DNA of 64,000 nt, from contig NZ_JALGRO010000003.1 of the NCBI RefSeq assembly GCF_022815645.1, positions 186,001-250,000 of the forward strand. Reading direction: 5' to 3'. The position numbers and the translations under genes were made by a program. Under the pieces are notes generated by a model. The model was not told the origin of the DNA. It saw only the letters and a list, made by a program, of their open reading frames with translations, and did not search any database. This DNA comes from Curtobacterium sp. VKM Ac-2922. GTDB taxonomy: Bacteria; Actinomycetota; Actinomycetes; Actinomycetales; Microbacteriaceae. Positions 9,088-20,074 of this stretch are shown one piece after another. Within the stretch, counting starts at the first letter, position 1, and every line of letters starts with the position of its first letter.

Positions 9088-10329
9088 TCAGAACAGGGTC
9101 GGACCACCGTTCGAGATGCCGGTGGTCCGCACACCGACGGGGACGAGCGCGCGCGTGCGGACGTCGCGTGCGTCGCTCCGGTGCCCGTCGTGGCGGTGCC
9201 GGTCGTCCCACGTGCGGTCGGCGCGCTTGAGCGGTGAGATGCCGGCGGCGCGATCGCTGCCGGGACCGTCGGCCGGGTGACCGGGCAGCCCGCTCGCCGC
9301 ACCCGCCTGCGCACCCGCATCCGTCTGCGCACCCACCGGGTCCGAGAACCCCATCGAGCCCGTGGCCGGGTCGACGTGCCCGACGCCGACGCCGTGCACA
9401 CGGAGGATCGGTCGGATGCGCTCCCCGAGCCATCGGCGGTAGTCCTTCGGGGCGTGGGTGTTGTCCAGGTACATCGCGCGGTACCGGGGCACCAGGTCCG
9501 GGTGCGTGCGCGAGAGCCACTCGAGGTACCAGGGCTTGACCCCGGGCTTGAGGTGCAGGGCGGAGTACATCACGCTCGACGCACCCGCCGCTGCGGCGCG
9601 ACCGATCGCGTCGTCCAGGTGCGCCACCGTGTCGGTGATGTACGGCAGGACCGGCATCAGGAACACCGAGCACGACAGCCCGGCGTCACGGACGGCCCGC
9701 ACCGTGGCCAGCCGAGCGGCCGTGCTGGGTGTCCCGGGTTCGACCGACTGCTGCAGGTCGTCGTCGTACACCGCGATCGACATCGCCAGGTCGACGGGCA
9801 CCGTGCGGGCGGCTTCGACCAGCGCGGGGATGTCCCGCCGCAGCAGCGTGCCCTTGGTGAGGATGCTGAACGGCGTGCCCGAGTCGGCCAGGGCCGCGAT
9901 GATGCCGGGCATCAGCCGGTACTTGCCCTCGGCCCGCTGGTACGGGTCGGTGTTCGTGCCGAGGGCGACCGGGTGGCGGTCCCACGTGGGCTTGGCCAGC
10001 TCGCGCCGCAGGACGTCGGCGACGTTGGTCTTCACGACGATCTGCTGGTCGAAGTCCGCACCGCCGTCGAACTCGAGGTAGGTGTGGGTCGGCCGGGCGA
10101 AGCAGTACACGCAGGCGTGCGAGCAGCCGCGGTAGGGGTTGATCGTCATCCCCCAGGTCCCGCCCTGGATCGCACCGACGCGGTTGAGCGCCGACTTCGC
10201 CAGGACTTCGTGGAAGGTGACACCCGCGAACTCCGGCGTCGTCACGCTGCGGACGAACCCGCTGTTCGACTCGAGCCCCGGCAGCATGTCACTGCGTGTG
10301 GCATCGATCGCCTGTCCGTCCCATCGCAT
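9088..10329 (-). CDS. Rv2578c-family radical SAM protein (spore photoproduct lyase-like)
   Basis: 413 residues. The radical SAM cluster motif CSHACVYC (CxxxCxxC) follows NPYRG, a hallmark of this family, whose members are distantly related to spore photoproduct lyase. The start is taken at ATG 10329 because the protein then begins MRWDGQ, the family's usual N-terminus. The C-terminal 80 residues are low-complexity. A perfect LexA box lies 9 bases upstream, so expression should be DNA-damage inducible. The reaction is unproven; DNA photoproduct repair is the best guess. Confidence 0.9.
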   Translation of the reverse strand: MRWDGQAIDATRSDMLPGLESNSGFVRSVTTPEFAGVTFHEVLAKSALNRVGAIQGGTWGMTINPYRGCSHACVYCFARPTHTYLEFDGGADFDQQIVVKTNVADVLRRELAKPTWDRHPVALGTNTDPYQRAEGKYRLMPGIIAALADSGTPFSILTKGTLLRRDIPALVEAARTVPVDLAMSIAVYDDDLQQSVEPGTPSTAARLATVRAVRDAGLSCSVFLMPVLPYITDTVAHLDDAIGRAAAAGASSVMYSALHLKPGVKPWYLEWLSRTHPDLVPRYRAMYLDNTHAPKDYRRWLGERIRPILRVHGVGVGHVDPATGSMGFSDPVGAQTDAGAQAGAASGLPGHPADGPGSDRAAGISPLKRADRTWDDRHRHDGHRSDARDVRTRALVPVGVRTTGISNGGPTLF

Positions 10330-10337
10330 GCACTCAT

Positions 10338-10353
10338 TCGAACACACGTTCGA
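10338..10353 (-). promoter_or_regulatory. LexA/SOS box
   Basis: TCGAACACACGTTCGA is a perfect 6-4-6 dyad matching the actinobacterial SOS consensus (TCGAAC-N4-GTTCGA). It is centred about 16 bases upstream of the radical SAM start codon, so bound LexA would block transcription of that gene. Confidence 0.88.
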
Positions 10354-10375
10354 ATGCGACGCAAGCCTGGACGGG

Positions 10376-11866
10376 TCAGTGGTGCAGTCCGAGGACCTTC
10401 GCGGTGTGGGTCAGGGTCTCGTCCGCCAGCGCCGGGTCCTCGCCGAGGTCCTTGCCGTAGGTCGGCACCATGACGCGGACGGCGTCTTCCCACCGGTCCC
10501 ACCGGTCCGGGAAGCACTTGCGCAGCAGCCCGAGCATGATCGGCACGGCGGTCGACGCACCCGGCGATGCCCCCAGCAGGCCCGAGATCGAGCCGTCGGC
10601 GCTGGTGATGACCTCGGTGCCGAACTGCAGGACGCCGCCCTTGTCCTTGTCGGGCTTGATGACCTGCACGCGCTGTCCGGCGATGATCTTGTGCCAGTTC
10701 TCGGGTTCGGCGGCCGGCATGAACTCGCGCAGCGCCTCGAACTTGGTCTGCTTCGACGCCAGCAGCTGCCCGATCAGGTACCGGAGCAGGTCGAAGTTCG
10801 AGAACGCGACACTGAGCATCGGGCGGAGGTTGTGCGGCCGGATCGAGCGGACCAGGTCGAACAGCGAACCCTGCTTCAGGAACTTCGGGCTGAACCCGGC
10901 GTACGGGCCGAACATCAGCGAGGACGAGCCGTCGACGATGCGGGTGTCGAGGTGCGGGACCGACATCGGCGGAGCGCCGACACTGGCCTTGCCGTAGACC
11001 TTGGCCGCGTGCTTCTGCACGACCTCGGGGTCGTCGGTGCGCAGGAACTCGCCCGACACCGGGAAGCCGCCGTAGCCGCGGATCTCGGGGATGCCGGACT
11101 TCTGCAGCAGGTGCAGGGCCCCGCCGCCGGCGCCGACGAAGACGAACTTGGCGGCGATGGACTGGGTGGAGCGGCCGACCTCGTTGCGGACGTCCAGCGC
11201 CCACCCGTCGAACACCTTGCCGCGGCGGATGCCCCGGACCTGGTGGTTCGGCTCGAACTCGACCCCGTCGACCTCGAGCTGGTCGAACAGCTGCCGTGTG
11301 AGCGACCCGAAGTCGACGTCCGATCCAGCAGCCGAGTACGTGGCAGCGATGGGCTGGTCCTTCTTGCGCCCCGGGATGAGCGCGGGTGCCCACTTGCGGA
11401 TCTGTTCGGCGTCGTCGCTGAACTCGAGCCCGGCGAACAGCGGGTGGTCCTTCATCGCCAGGTACCGCTTGCGCATGTACTCGACGTTGTCGGCACCCCA
11501 CACGAACGAGATGTGCGGTGTCGGGTTGATGAAGCTGGACGGGTCGGGCAGCGTGCCGTTCTCGACCAGGAACGACCAGAACTGGCGCGACACCTGGAAC
11601 TGCTCGTTGACGGTGACGGCCTTCGCGATCTCGACGCGACCGTCGGGCAGTTCGGGCGTGTAGTTCAGCTCGCACAGCGCCGAGTGCCCCGTACCCGCGT
11701 TGTTCCACGGGTTCGAGCTCTCTTGCGCGACACCGCCCAGGCGTTCGTACACGCGGATCTTCCAGCTCGGCTCGAGCCGGTGGATGAGCGCACCGAGCGT
11801 GGCGCTCATGATCCCTCCGCCGATGAGGACGACGTCGATCGGTTCCACCTGCTTCACTGCCACCAC
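10376..11866 (-). CDS. mqo: Malate:quinone oxidoreductase
   Basis: 496 residues, the usual length. The FAD-binding GGGIMSATLG motif begins near residue 16, and family blocks NAGTGHSALCELNYTP, FVGAGGGALHLLQKSGIP and the C-terminal ASPGASTA are all present. It is a peripheral membrane enzyme that oxidises malate to oxaloacetate and passes electrons to menaquinone. The GTG at 11866 has TAGGATC just upstream. Monocistronic between hairpins and the SOS-controlled gene. Confidence 0.97.
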   Translation of the reverse strand: MVAVKQVEPIDVVLIGGGIMSATLGALIHRLEPSWKIRVYERLGGVAQESSNPWNNAGTGHSALCELNYTPELPDGRVEIAKAVTVNEQFQVSRQFWSFLVENGTLPDPSSFINPTPHISFVWGADNVEYMRKRYLAMKDHPLFAGLEFSDDAEQIRKWAPALIPGRKKDQPIAATYSAAGSDVDFGSLTRQLFDQLEVDGVEFEPNHQVRGIRRGKVFDGWALDVRNEVGRSTQSIAAKFVFVGAGGGALHLLQKSGIPEIRGYGGFPVSGEFLRTDDPEVVQKHAAKVYGKASVGAPPMSVPHLDTRIVDGSSSLMFGPYAGFSPKFLKQGSLFDLVRSIRPHNLRPMLSVAFSNFDLLRYLIGQLLASKQTKFEALREFMPAAEPENWHKIIAGQRVQVIKPDKDKGGVLQFGTEVITSADGSISGLLGASPGASTAVPIMLGLLRKCFPDRWDRWEDAVRVMVPTYGKDLGEDPALADETLTHTAKVLGLHH

Positions 11867-11915
11867 ACGATCCTACAAGCGTGCGCCGACAGGGTGAACA
11901 GCAGACGGACACACT

Positions 11916-11947
11916 GGAGGCCCGGTGCCAGCTGGCACCGGGCCTCC
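11916..11947 (-). terminator. Hairpin between asd and mqo (GGAGGCCCGG family)
   Basis: Perfect 16-bp palindrome, GGAGGCCCGGTGCCAG followed by its complement, with CAGCTG forming the loop. It lies just after the asd stop and is a clear member of the repeated terminator family found also at 18757 and 35845. Confidence 0.8.
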
Positions 11948-11960
11948 GGTCAGGACGTCC

Positions 11961-13055
<1,095 letters not shown>

Positions 13056-14318
13056 TCAGCGGCCGGTGCCGGCGTAGACGACGGCTTCGTTGTCGGCGTC
13101 GAGGCCGAACGCCTCGTGCACCACGCGCATCGCCTCGTTGAGGGTGTCGGCACGGGTGACGACCGAGATCCGGATCTCCGACGTGGAGATCATCTCGATG
13201 TTGATCGACGCCTGGTGCAGCGCCCGGAACAGCTCGGCGGAGACCCCGGCGTTGGTGCGCATGCCGGCGCCGACCAGGGCGAGCTTGCCGATCTGGTCGT
13301 CGTACTGGATCCCCTCGAAGCCGATGTCGCTCTTCGCGACCCCGAGCGCGGTCAGGACGTTCTGGCCCTGGTCCTTCGGCAGGGTGAACGAGATGTCGGT
13401 CCGGCCGTTCGACGCTGACACGTTCTGCACGATCATGTCGATGTTCGCGCCGGCACGGGCCACGATCGTGAAGATCTCGGCGGCCTTGCCCGGCTGGTCG
13501 GGGACCCCGACGACGGTGATCTTGCCCTCGGAGAGGTCGCCGGCGATCCCGGTGATGATCGGTTCTTCCACGGTTTCCCCCTTCGCGGGGTTGTAGACGA
13601 TGGTGCCCTCGGCGTTGCTGAACGACGAGCGGACATGGAGGGTGACGCCGTGCCGTCGGGCGTACTCGACGGCACGGATGTACAGGACCTTGGCGCCGGA
13701 CGCCGCGAGCTCGAGCATCTCCTCGCTCGTGATCCGGTCGATCTTGTGGGCCTTGGGGACGACGCGCGGGTCGGCCGAGAAGATGCCGTCGACGTCCGTG
13801 TAGATCTCGCAGATGTCGGCGTCGAGCGCTGCGGCGAGTGCCACCGCAGTGGTGTCCGAGCCGCCCCGACCGAGCGTGGTGATCTCGCCGGTCGTGCGGT
13901 TGAAGCCCTGGAAGCCGGCGACGATCGCGACCTGGCCGGCGTCGAGGGCCTCGCGCACACGCTTCGGGGTGACGTCGACGATGCGTGCCTTGCCGTGCTG
14001 GGCATCGGTGAGCATGCCCGCCTGGCTGCCCGTGTACGACGAGGCTTCGACCCCGAGGCTCTTGATCGCCATCGCCAGCAGCGCCATCGAGATGCGCTCC
14101 CCCGCGGTCAGCAGCATGTCGAGTTCGCGGCCGGCGGGGATCGGCGTGACCGAGTGCGCCAGGTCGACGAGTTCGTCGGTGGTGTCGCCCATCGCGGACA
14201 CCGCCACGACGACGTCGTTGCCGGCCTTCTTGGTCTCGACGATCCGTTTGGCCACGCGCTTGATGCTCTCGGCGTCCGCAACGGACGATCCACCGAACTT
14301 CTGCACGATCAAGGCCAC
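13056..14318 (-). CDS. lysC: Aspartate kinase
   Basis: 420 residues. The kinase motif KFGGSS starts at residue 6; [13 protein letters not shown] is the aspartate-binding loop, and two ACT domains occupy about residues 265-420, where lysine/threonine feedback normally acts. The GTG at 14318 has AGGAG 8 bases upstream and gives the standard N-terminus ([10 protein letters not shown]), so the longer open frame 5' of it is not used. Upstream of asd. An internal start for a separate regulatory beta-subunit, as in Corynebacterium, is possible but not shown. Confidence 0.97.
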   Translation of the reverse strand: MALIVQKFGGSSVADAESIKRVAKRIVETKKAGNDVVVAVSAMGDTTDELVDLAHSVTPIPAGRELDMLLTAGERISMALLAMAIKSLGVEASSYTGSQAGMLTDAQHGKARIVDVTPKRVREALDAGQVAIVAGFQGFNRTTGEITTLGRGGSDTTAVALAAALDADICEIYTDVDGIFSADPRVVPKAHKIDRITSEEMLELAASGAKVLYIRAVEYARRHGVTLHVRSSFSNAEGTIVYNPAKGETVEEPIITGIAGDLSEGKITVVGVPDQPGKAAEIFTIVARAGANIDMIVQNVSASNGRTDISFTLPKDQGQNVLTALGVAKSDIGFEGIQYDDQIGKLALVGAGMRTNAGVSAELFRALHQASINIEMISTSEIRISVVTRADTLNEAMRVVHEAFGLDADNEAVVYAGTGR

Positions 14319-14456
14319 GGGCGGGTACTCCTGGGACGAGGTTCCGCGACGGTGCGCGGCTTCGACAATCGTAGACGGTGTTTCGTGGATGTTGCGTCCG
14401 GGTGGCCGTCCACGCAAGGATCCTGCGCGGACGCCCGGGCCGTCGGGGTGCGGCGA

Positions 14457-15056
14457 TCAGCCGCCGACGAGCCGCCGACCCTCGAACGCACGACCCAGCG
14501 TGACCTCGTCGGCGTACTCCAGGTCACCGCCGACGGGCAGACCGGATGCCAGCCGGGTCGTCCGGATCCCCATCGGCACGAGCAGGCGGCTCAGGTAGGT
14601 GGCCGTCGCCTCGCCCTCGAGGTTGGGGTCGGTCGCGATGATGACCTCTTCCACCGTGCCGTCGGCCAGGCGCGTCATGAGCTGCTGGATGCGCAGGTCG
14701 TCCGGGCCCACGCCGTCGATCGGGCTGATCGCGCCGCCGAGCACGTGGTACAGGCCGCGGAACTCACGGGTGCGCTCGATCGCGGCGACGTCCTTGGCCT
14801 CTTCGACCACGCAGATCACGGCCGGCTGGCGTCGGGGATCGCGACAGATGCTGCACCGCTCGGACTCGGTCACGTTGCCGCAGACCTCGCAGAACCGCAC
14901 GCGTTCCTTGACGTCGGACAGCAGTTCGGACAGGCGCGTCGGGTCGAACGACTCGCTCTGCAGGATGTGGAAGGCGATGCGCTGCGCCGACTTCGGGCCG
15001 ATGCCCGGCAGGCGGCCGAACTCGTCGATCAGGTCCTGGACGATGCCGTCGTACAT
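14457..15056 (-). CDS. recR: Recombination protein RecR
   Basis: 199 residues. Helix-hairpin-helix [13 protein letters not shown] at 16-28, a four-Cys zinc site (C56, C59, C68, C71) and a Toprim domain with VVEEAKD near residue 85. It works with RecO/RecF to load RecA at gaps. The ATG overlaps the dnaX stop (TGATG form), so it is translationally coupled to the polymerase subunit gene as in most bacteria. Confidence 0.97.
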   Translation of the reverse strand: MYDGIVQDLIDEFGRLPGIGPKSAQRIAFHILQSESFDPTRLSELLSDVKERVRFCEVCGNVTESERCSICRDPRRQPAVICVVEEAKDVAAIERTREFRGLYHVLGGAISPIDGVGPDDLRIQQLMTRLADGTVEEVIIATDPNLEGEATATYLSRLLVPMGIRTTRLASGLPVGGDLEYADEVTLGRAFEGRRLVGG

Positions 15057-17821
15057 CAGGCTCCCTCGCTCAACGAGGTCTCTTCGATGAACTGCGCACC
15101 GAGGATCTCACGCACCACGGCCTCGCCGTATCGGCCGGGGACCGCGGCGCGGCGGGGCTGCTGGGGCGGCCTGGGCGGTTCGGCAGGCGTCGCGGTCGAC
15201 GTCGCAGGCACCGGGGCCGCCGCCGGGGCGGGCGCCGCCGTCGCCGGACCGATACCGCGAGCCATCCCACCGTCGTCGGGCGGGACGTCGTCGAACGGAC
15301 CGTCGTCGAGCGGGTAGTCGTCCACCGGGACACCCGGTGCAGCGGCGGTCCGATCAGGAGGCCCTGCTGGCGTGGACCCGTCAGCCTGCGCTGGCGCGGA
15401 GGCCGGCGCGGGCGTGCGCTGCTGGTTGGACGCGGTCTGCGCGGACGGCGCGGGCCGATCGGTCGGTGCGGACTGCTGCGATGCCGCACCGGTGCCGGTG
15501 GCGGTGCCGGTGCCGGTGGCGACCGTGGCGGGTGCGACGGTGTCTCCCGGGCCGGTCGACCCGAAGGGGGCCCCCCAGGCGGGTTCGACGTCGTCGGGCA
15601 CCGCGCCGGCCGTCGGGTCGGTCGCCGGGATGGATGCGACGGCCCAGGCGGTCACGGGCTCGTCGGACGGTGGTGCCGTCGTGGGCTCGGGCGACGGAAC
15701 GGCAGGTGCGGACGCCCGTGCCGTGTCAGCGGTCTCGGACGTCGGTGCGGGAGCCGGGGACTGCGACGCAGACGCAGCAGCAGCGGGCGCCGTCGCCTGC
15801 GCCGTGTCTGCGCGCTCGGACGCCTGCGCCGGAGCGGCGGGAGCGGACGCCACCGCCGGTGCCGCGGGTTCGGCAGACGGTGTCTGCGTGGGGACGGCGG
15901 ACGGACCACCCGCACCGGATGGACCCGCCGCGTCGGACAGCGCCGAAGCGCCACCGGTCGGACGCTGCTGGCCGGAGCCGCCCGGGCCCCCCTGGCCCGG
16001 ACCACGAGCGACGAACTTCACCCGGAAGCCCAGGACGTCGATGATCGCCTGACGGACGAGTTCGCTCACGCTGGTCGCCGGGTCGGACATCTCCTTGAAC
16101 GAGGCGACGTCCTGCTGGCTCGGGAACGTCAGCGCCAGCACGTCGTCGCGCAACGCGGTGACCTGCGCGGTGACGATGACCGTCCACGCGGAGCGCTTGG
16201 CCCGCTGGACGTGCTCGAGCACCTGGGGCCAGGCGTCGCGCAGTTGCTGCAGTCCGACCGCCGCGACGGGCTGGACCGCGGGCTCGGAGCCGATGACGGT
16301 GCCCTGCCCGGTCGAGGACGACGATGCCTGTTCGGAGGGCTCGGACGACGTGGCCGGCATGGTGGACTCCGCGTGCGGGGTGCTCGGCGCCACGGCAGCC
16401 CACGACGCCGCGGCGTCCTGCGCTGCGTTCGCCGCTGCCGCGGGCGCGCCCTGGGGCTGGGGCGACCCGGCGTTCGGAGCCTGCGCCGAGGTCGCGGGGG
16501 TCGAGGGCGCCTGCGCCGAGGGCGCCAGCGTCGCTGGGGCCGGCGTGGGAGCGGGCGTTGACGCAGCCGCAGCGACCGGACCCGCCTTCGGCGCTGCCTG
16601 CGGCGCGGCGGCACGCGATGTCGGCACCTCGGCTGCCGCCTGGTGTCCGCCGGCGTCACCGACACCGACCCGGCGCTCCAACCGTTCGACCCGGGCGAGC
16701 GCGCCACGCTGGGTGTCGTCGGCCTCGGGGACGAGCATCCGCGCGACCATCAGTTCGAGGTGCAGTCGGGGCGAGGTCGCACCGGTCATGTCCGTCAGGG
16801 CACGGTTGGCGATGTCAGCTGCGCGGGACAGCCCGGTGGCACCGAACACGCCGGCCTGCCGCGACATCGTGTCGAGTTCTTCGGGTGAGATGCCGCGCAG
16901 CACGGCGCCGGCGCTCTCGTTGGTGGCTGCGACGACGATCAGGTCACGGAGGCGTTCGAGCAGGTCCTCGACGAAGCGTCGCGGGTCCTGGCCGGTCTGC
17001 ACGACACGGTCGACCGCCGCGAACGCCGAACCGGGGTCGGCCACGGCCAGGGCGTCGACGACGTCGTCGAGCAGGGCGCTGTCGGTGTACCCGAGCAGCG
17101 CGACGGCACGCTCGTAGCGCAGCGCGCCGTCTTCGCTGCCCGCGATGAGCTGGTCGAGCAACGAGAGCGTGTCGCGGACGGACCCACCGCCGGCACGCAC
17201 GACCAGCGGCAGCACGCCGGGGTCGACCGTCACGGATTCCTGCGTGCAGAGCTGCTCGATGTACTCGAGCATCGCGGCCGGCGGGACCAGCCGGAACGGG
17301 TAGTGGTGCGTGCGCGAACGGATCGTGCCGATGACCTTCTCGGGCTCGGTCGTCGCGAAGATGAACTTGACGTGCTCGGGCGGTTCCTCGACCAGCTTGA
17401 GCAGCGCGTTGAAGCCCTGCGGCGTCACCATGTGCGCTTCGTCGAGGATGAAGATCTTGTAGCGGTCGCGTGCGGGCGCGAACACCGCGCGGTCGCGCAG
17501 GTCACGTGCGTCGTCGACACCGTTGTGGCTGGCCGCGTCGATCTCGATCACGTCGAGCGAACCGCTTCCGCCGCGCGCGAGCTCGAGGCAGCTCGGGCAG
17601 ACCCCGCACGGGGTGTCCGTGGGGCCTTCGGCGCAGTTCAGGCAGCGGGCCAGGATGCGGGCCGAGGTCGTCTTGCCGCAGCCGCGCGGCCCACTGAACA
17701 GGTATGCGTGGTTGACACGGTTGGTGCGGAGGGCGGTGCGGAGCGGATCGGTGACCTGCGACTGCCCGATCAGCTCGGCGAAGTTCTCGGGCCGGTAACG
17801 GCGATACAGGGCGGTGACCAC
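15056..17821 (-). CDS. dnaX: DNA polymerase III subunit gamma/tau
   Basis: 921 residues, clamp loader ATPase. Walker [10 protein letters not shown] at 44-52, a zinc module with CLNC and CGVCPSC (about 60-78), Walker B LDEAHM, and sensor motif ATTEPEKV. Residues about 370-880 form a very long Ala/Pro/Thr-rich low-complexity linker interrupted by a folded domain at about 520-605, and the C-terminus is a conserved segment ([18 protein letters not shown]). The protein is about 280 residues longer than in E. coli, mostly from the linker. No A-rich slippery site is visible, so a separate gamma form by frameshifting is unlikely. Confidence 0.95.
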   Translation of the reverse strand: MVTALYRRYRPENFAELIGQSQVTDPLRTALRTNRVNHAYLFSGPRGCGKTTSARILARCLNCAEGPTDTPCGVCPSCLELARGGSGSLDVIEIDAASHNGVDDARDLRDRAVFAPARDRYKIFILDEAHMVTPQGFNALLKLVEEPPEHVKFIFATTEPEKVIGTIRSRTHHYPFRLVPPAAMLEYIEQLCTQESVTVDPGVLPLVVRAGGGSVRDTLSLLDQLIAGSEDGALRYERAVALLGYTDSALLDDVVDALAVADPGSAFAAVDRVVQTGQDPRRFVEDLLERLRDLIVVAATNESAGAVLRGISPEELDTMSRQAGVFGATGLSRAADIANRALTDMTGATSPRLHLELMVARMLVPEADDTQRGALARVERLERRVGVGDAGGHQAAAEVPTSRAAAPQAAPKAGPVAAAASTPAPTPAPATLAPSAQAPSTPATSAQAPNAGSPQPQGAPAAAANAAQDAAASWAAVAPSTPHAESTMPATSSEPSEQASSSSTGQGTVIGSEPAVQPVAAVGLQQLRDAWPQVLEHVQRAKRSAWTVIVTAQVTALRDDVLALTFPSQQDVASFKEMSDPATSVSELVRQAIIDVLGFRVKFVARGPGQGGPGGSGQQRPTGGASALSDAAGPSGAGGPSAVPTQTPSAEPAAPAVASAPAAPAQASERADTAQATAPAAAASASQSPAPAPTSETADTARASAPAVPSPEPTTAPPSDEPVTAWAVASIPATDPTAGAVPDDVEPAWGAPFGSTGPGDTVAPATVATGTGTATGTGAASQQSAPTDRPAPSAQTASNQQRTPAPASAPAQADGSTPAGPPDRTAAAPGVPVDDYPLDDGPFDDVPPDDGGMARGIGPATAAPAPAAAPVPATSTATPAEPPRPPQQPRRAAVPGRYGEAVVREILGAQFIEETSLSEGA

Positions 17822-17911
17822 GCGACAAGGGTAGCCGGGACGGCCGACAGCCGGAGGCCGTTCTCCACAGGCGTCGGAACGGCTGTCCTGGACCGACCCG
17901 GGAACGAAGAA

Positions 17912-18000
17912 GACTCCTCACGCACCCGCCAGAGCCCGGTTGCCCTTGCTGCGTTTCCGCCCTGGGGGAGTTGGCCTGGATGGCGTCACGTGAGGAGCCT
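17912..18000 (-). ncRNA. ffs: Signal recognition particle RNA, small bacterial type (4.5S-like)
   Basis: Read on the minus strand it has the SRP domain IV signature: a CCAGGGCGGAAACGCAGCAAGGG core with the GGAA tetraloop and the asymmetric loop, flanked by stem halves closing at CTCCTCACG/CGTGAGGAG. Actinobacteria carry this short form, frequently next to dnaX as here. It binds Ffh to target membrane and secreted proteins. Ends are set by the outer stem, to within a few bases. Confidence 0.93.
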
Positions 18001-18038
18001 CCGGAAGTCTACCGGAACCCTCGGGCATCATCGGACAC

Positions 18039-18713
18039 ATGAAGATCGCCATCGCCGGAGGCCACGGCCAGATCGCCCTCCTCCTCGCCCGACTGATCGT
18101 CGACGCCGGACACGAGGCCATCGGCATCGTCCGGAACCCCGCACACGTCTCCGACGTCGAGCAGACCGGTGCCACGGCGATGATCGCCGACCTCGAACAG
18201 CTCGACGACGACGAGCTCGCCCTGCGGCTGCGCGGTGTGGACGCCGTGGTGTTCGCCGCCGGGGCCGGTCCGAACAGCGGTGCCGAGCGCAAGCTCACCG
18301 TCGACCGTGACGCGGCGATCCTGCTCGCCGACGCCGCCGTCCGACTGGGCATCGAGCGCTACGTGATGATCTCGGCGCTCGGGGCGGACGCCTACGACCG
18401 CGAGGCCGCCGTCGTGCCGGCGAAGGACGACCGCGCGGTGTTCCAGGTGTACCTGCGGGCGAAGTCCGAGGCTGACGCCGACCTCCGTGCCCGCCGGCTG
18501 CGGTGGACGATCGTCCGCCCGGGCGGGCTGCTCGACACGCCCCCACAGGGCACCGTCACGGTCGGGCGCACGGTCCCTCGGGGATCGATCCCCCGAGCCG
18601 ACGTCGCCGCGCTGGTGCTGCACGCGCTGCTCGACGACACCGCCGTGGGTGTGCAGTTCGAGGTGACCAGCGGCAACACGCCGATCCCGGCGGCGCTGGG
18701 CGCGCTCAGCTGA
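18039..18713 (+). CDS. NAD(P)-binding atypical SDR / NmrA-like protein
   Basis: 224 residues of a Rossmann fold beginning MKIAIAGGHGQIA, where GGxGxI is the dinucleotide site. The middle (MISALGADAY) and WTIVRPGGLLD match the PF13460 NAD(P)H-binding group, which lacks the full Tyr-Lys catalytic pair, so it may be a reductase or a redox-state sensor. Single gene, ending at a very strong bidirectional terminator. Confidence 0.87.
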   Translation: MKIAIAGGHGQIALLLARLIVDAGHEAIGIVRNPAHVSDVEQTGATAMIADLEQLDDDELALRLRGVDAVVFAAGAGPNSGAERKLTVDRDAAILLADAAVRLGIERYVMISALGADAYDREAAVVPAKDDRAVFQVYLRAKSEADADLRARRLRWTIVRPGGLLDTPPQGTVTVGRTVPRGSIPRADVAALVLHALLDDTAVGVQFEVTSGNTPIPAALGALS

Positions 18714-18756
18714 CGCGAGCCCGACAAGCCGACCCGAGCCAGACGAGCCGACCCGA

Positions 18757-18805
18757 GACGGACAGGAGGCCCGGCGCACCACGTGCGCCGGGCCTCCTGT
18801 CCGTC
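18757..18805. terminator. Bidirectional terminator, 23-bp perfect stem
   Basis: GACGGACAGGAGGCCCGGCGCAC region (18757-18779) pairs perfectly with 18783-18805 across a 3-base loop CAC. It separates convergent genes and is the best-preserved member of the GGAGGCCCGG terminator family. Confidence 0.92.
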
Positions 18806-18813
18806 GGGTGTCG

Positions 18814-20010
18814 CTACAACGCGACCGCCGCGGACTGGCGCGCGATCTCGAGCTCTTCGTTCGTGGGGACGACCAGCACCGCCACCCGCGAGGAGTCGGT
18901 GGAGATGAGCCGCGCGTCCCGGGAGTGCAACTCGTTGCGGTCGTCGTCGATCTCGATGCCGAGGTGCTCGAGGCCGGCCAGCACCCGGCGCCGCAGCAGC
19001 GCGTTGTTCTCGCCCACGCCCGCGGTGAACACGACCGCGTCGAGTCCGCCGAGCTGCGCCGTGTACGCCCCGACGTAGCGGCGGATGCGGTGCCGGTACA
19101 CGGCGAGCGCTGCCTCGGCGGTCTCGTCCCCGTCGACCGCCGCGGCCTGCACGTCGCGCATGTCGCCGTTGCCGGTCAGCCCGAGCAGGCCCGAGCGCTT
19201 GTTGAGCATGTCGTCGAGCTCGTCGAAGGACAGCCCGGCCTGCCGGTGCAGGTGGATGAGCACCGCGGGGTCCAGGTCGCCGGACCGGGTGCCCATCACC
19301 AGGCCCTCGAGCGGGGTCAGGCCCATCGACGTCTCGATGGAGCGACCACCGTCGATCGCCGCCGCGGACGCCCCGTTGCCCAGGTGCAGCACGATCGTCT
19401 TCAGCTCGGACAGCGGCCGGTCGAGGAACAGGGCGGTCTGCTCGGAGACGTACTTGTGGCTGGTGCCGTGCATGCCGTAGCGGCGGACGGCGTACTGCGA
19501 CGCCAGGTCGGTCGGGATGGCGTACGTGTAGGCCTCGGGTGGCATCGTCTGGTGGAACGCGGTGTCGAACACGGCGACGTGCGGCACGTCGGCGAAGACC
19601 TGCCGCGCGGCGCGGATGCCCTCGAGGTTCGCCGGGTTGTGCAGCGGCGCCAGGCTGGAGAGCTCGTCGATCTGCTGTTCCACCTGCGGCGTCACGATCG
19701 TCGCCCGGTCGAAGGTGGTCCCGCCGTGCACGACCCGGTGGCCGACCACCGACGGCGGGTGTTCGTCGAACGACGGCCCGGTGCTCGCGAAGGCGTCGAT
19801 CATCGCCTGGAACCCCGCGGCGTGGTCGGGGACCGCTGCGTGGTCGTTGGACGCGGACTCCCCCGTCAGCGCGTTCGTGTGCTTCCACGACCCCGAGGAC
19901 TCACCGATGCGCTCGACGAGCCCGGACGCGAGCGTCCGCTCGCCGTCGAGTTCGATGAGCTGGTACTTGAACGAACTCGATCCGGAGTTGACGACGAGGG
20001 CGGAGGTCAC
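18814..20010 (-). CDS. ackA: Acetate kinase
   Basis: 398 residues. The N-terminal ALVVNSGSSSFKYQL is the phosphate-binding signature; HRVVHGG and GTRSGDLDP are further family blocks. It makes ATP and acetate from acetyl phosphate (reversible). Directly downstream of pta, 64 bases away, so the two form the usual overflow-acetate operon. Confidence 0.97.
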   Translation of the reverse strand: MTSALVVNSGSSSFKYQLIELDGERTLASGLVERIGESSGSWKHTNALTGESASNDHAAVPDHAAGFQAMIDAFASTGPSFDEHPPSVVGHRVVHGGTTFDRATIVTPQVEQQIDELSSLAPLHNPANLEGIRAARQVFADVPHVAVFDTAFHQTMPPEAYTYAIPTDLASQYAVRRYGMHGTSHKYVSEQTALFLDRPLSELKTIVLHLGNGASAAAIDGGRSIETSMGLTPLEGLVMGTRSGDLDPAVLIHLHRQAGLSFDELDDMLNKRSGLLGLTGNGDMRDVQAAAVDGDETAEAALAVYRHRIRRYVGAYTAQLGGLDAVVFTAGVGENNALLRRRVLAGLEHLGIEIDDDRNELHSRDARLISTDSSRVAVLVVPTNEELEIARQSAAVAL

Positions 20011-20074
20011 GTGTGGCTCGCTTTCTGTGTGGCCCGGTGGGCCGGACGGGAGGCTCGGGTGCGGATCCGGCGGG

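Noticed and set aside
15056..17821. Programmed frameshift in dnaX producing a gamma subunit
   Set aside because: No A-rich slippery sequence with a downstream stem is visible; a single long product is expected.
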